From the NCBI GenBank assembly GCA_036746875.1, contig DAIODI010000197.1, positions 1-5,154 on the forward strand: a stretch of 5,154 nucleotides of DNA, read 5' to 3'. The notes beneath the pieces are model-generated. The model was not told the origin of the DNA and did no database searches. It saw only the letters and a program-made list of their open reading frames with translations. Positions 4,621-5,154 of the stretch are shown in pieces. This stretch comes from DAIODI01 sp036746875 (GTDB lineage: Bacteria; Pseudomonadota; Alphaproteobacteria; Rhizobiales; Aestuariivirgaceae). Made by a program: the position numbers and the translations under genes. Each line of letters begins with the position of its first letter. The stretch's first letter is position 1.

Positions 4621-5154
4621 ATGACAGAGATCGCAAGGCTGCGTCGGCGGTGGGGGGCGACCGTGACGATGGCGGCGGTGTTCGCCGTGACGGCGGCCGT
4701 GGGATGGGCGCTAATGACGCCCGGCGGGCAGAACTCGATCGCGCCGTCCGGTGCGCTCGCCGGTGTCGCCCTGCCGGTCGTGGAGGCCGTTTCCGGGAGC
4801 GGCGAGGGGCAGATCGTCAAGGTGGCTGCCACCGGCGTGGATGCGGCAGTTGGCGCTTCGGAGCCCGCAGCCACCGGATCGACGCTCGCCCCGGCGCGGG
4901 GGGCAGCTCGCGCCGCCACGCAAACCGGCTTGCCGATCCCGCGGTTCGTCAGCCTGAAGGCGGCGCGTGTGAACGTGCGCAAGGGCCCCTCCAGCGACCA
5001 CCAGGTGGCCTGGGTGTTCACCCGCAAGGGCCTGCCGGTTGAGATCATCGCCGAGTTCGAGCTGTGGCGCAGGGTGCGCGACAGCGAGGGTGCGGAAGGC
5101 TGGGTCTATCACAGCATGCTGTCGGGGCGGCGCACGGCGCTGGTCGCTCCGTGG
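4621..5154 (+). CDS. SH3-domain (SH3_4 type) membrane-anchored or secreted protein, 3' end missing
   Basis: The frame runs from ATG 4621 to the right edge with no stop, giving 178 residues. Residues 1-11 are basic (MTEIARLRRRW), followed by a hydrophobic Ala/Val-rich segment at about 13-32, which is an uncleaved anchor or signal peptide. Next comes a low-complexity Ala/Gly/Pro linker (about 33-107). A bacterial SH3 domain starts at FVSLKAARVNVRKGPSS (109-125) and continues through VAWVF, LPVEIIAEFELWRRVRD (138-154) and EGWVYHSMLSGRR (159-171). This is the typical first half of PF06347-like proteins, which usually carry a second copy beyond this point. The family is envelope-localised, with a suspected role at the cell wall. 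The start has no good ribosome site (GGGGAA lies 14 bases away); GTG 4663 behind a G-run is an alternative but would remove the basic N-terminal region. It is divergent from the dehydrogenase gene. Confidence 0.88.
   Translation, partial: MTEIARLRRRWGATVTMAAVFAVTAAVGWALMTPGGQNSIAPSGALAGVALPVVEAVSGSGEGQIVKVAATGVDAAVGASEPAATGSTLAPARGAARAATQTGLPIPRFVSLKAARVNVRKGPSSDHQVAWVFTRKGLPVEIIAEFELWRRVRDSEGAEGWVYHSMLSGRRTALVAPW

Overview
The window is GC-rich (roughly two thirds G+C by eye) and densely coded. Its protein families and codon use suggest an alphaproteobacterium, most likely of the Rhizobiales/Hyphomicrobiales. The best hint is the incomplete SH3_4-type protein at the right edge, a family I associate with that group. 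There are seven protein genes, two of them cut by the window edges. I see no RNA genes, insertion sequences, phage genes or CRISPR arrays.

Layout, left to right. The tail of a membrane protein (1-157, +) is followed by about 100 bases holding two inverted repeats. A leftward pair comes next: an EamA/DMT-type permease (1138-2052, -) and a beta-hydroxyacid dehydrogenase of the 3-hydroxyisobutyrate/tartronate-semialdehyde reductase superfamily (260-1141, -). These overlap by an ATGA and are very likely translationally coupled. A 148-base divergent spacer separates them from a rightward single gene (2201-2740, +) for a formaldehyde-activating enzyme (Fae) family protein. Converging on it is a second leftward pair: a D-2-hydroxyacid dehydrogenase of the glyoxylate/hydroxypyruvate reductase type (3416-4405, -) and a LysE/RhtB-type exporter (2762-3400, -). 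After a 215-base divergent spacer comes a membrane-anchored or secreted SH3-domain protein (4621 to the window end, +).

How the genes may work together is inference. Two units, each pairing a probable NADP-dependent hydroxyacid/semialdehyde reductase with a small-molecule permease, flank a Fae-family gene. The three enzymes all belong to families that act on small carbonyl compounds (formaldehyde, glyoxylate/hydroxypyruvate, semialdehydes), so a theme of C1/C2 aldehyde handling or detoxification is reasonable. However, no tetrahydromethanopterin pathway gene is visible. The Fae-like protein also appears to carry Met where classical Fae has its catalytic His, so ordinary formaldehyde activation should not be assumed.

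The most notable item is this divergent Fae paralogue with its divergent promoter region. The rest looks like ordinary chromosomal metabolism and transport, and I do not see clear evidence for a wholly new system.
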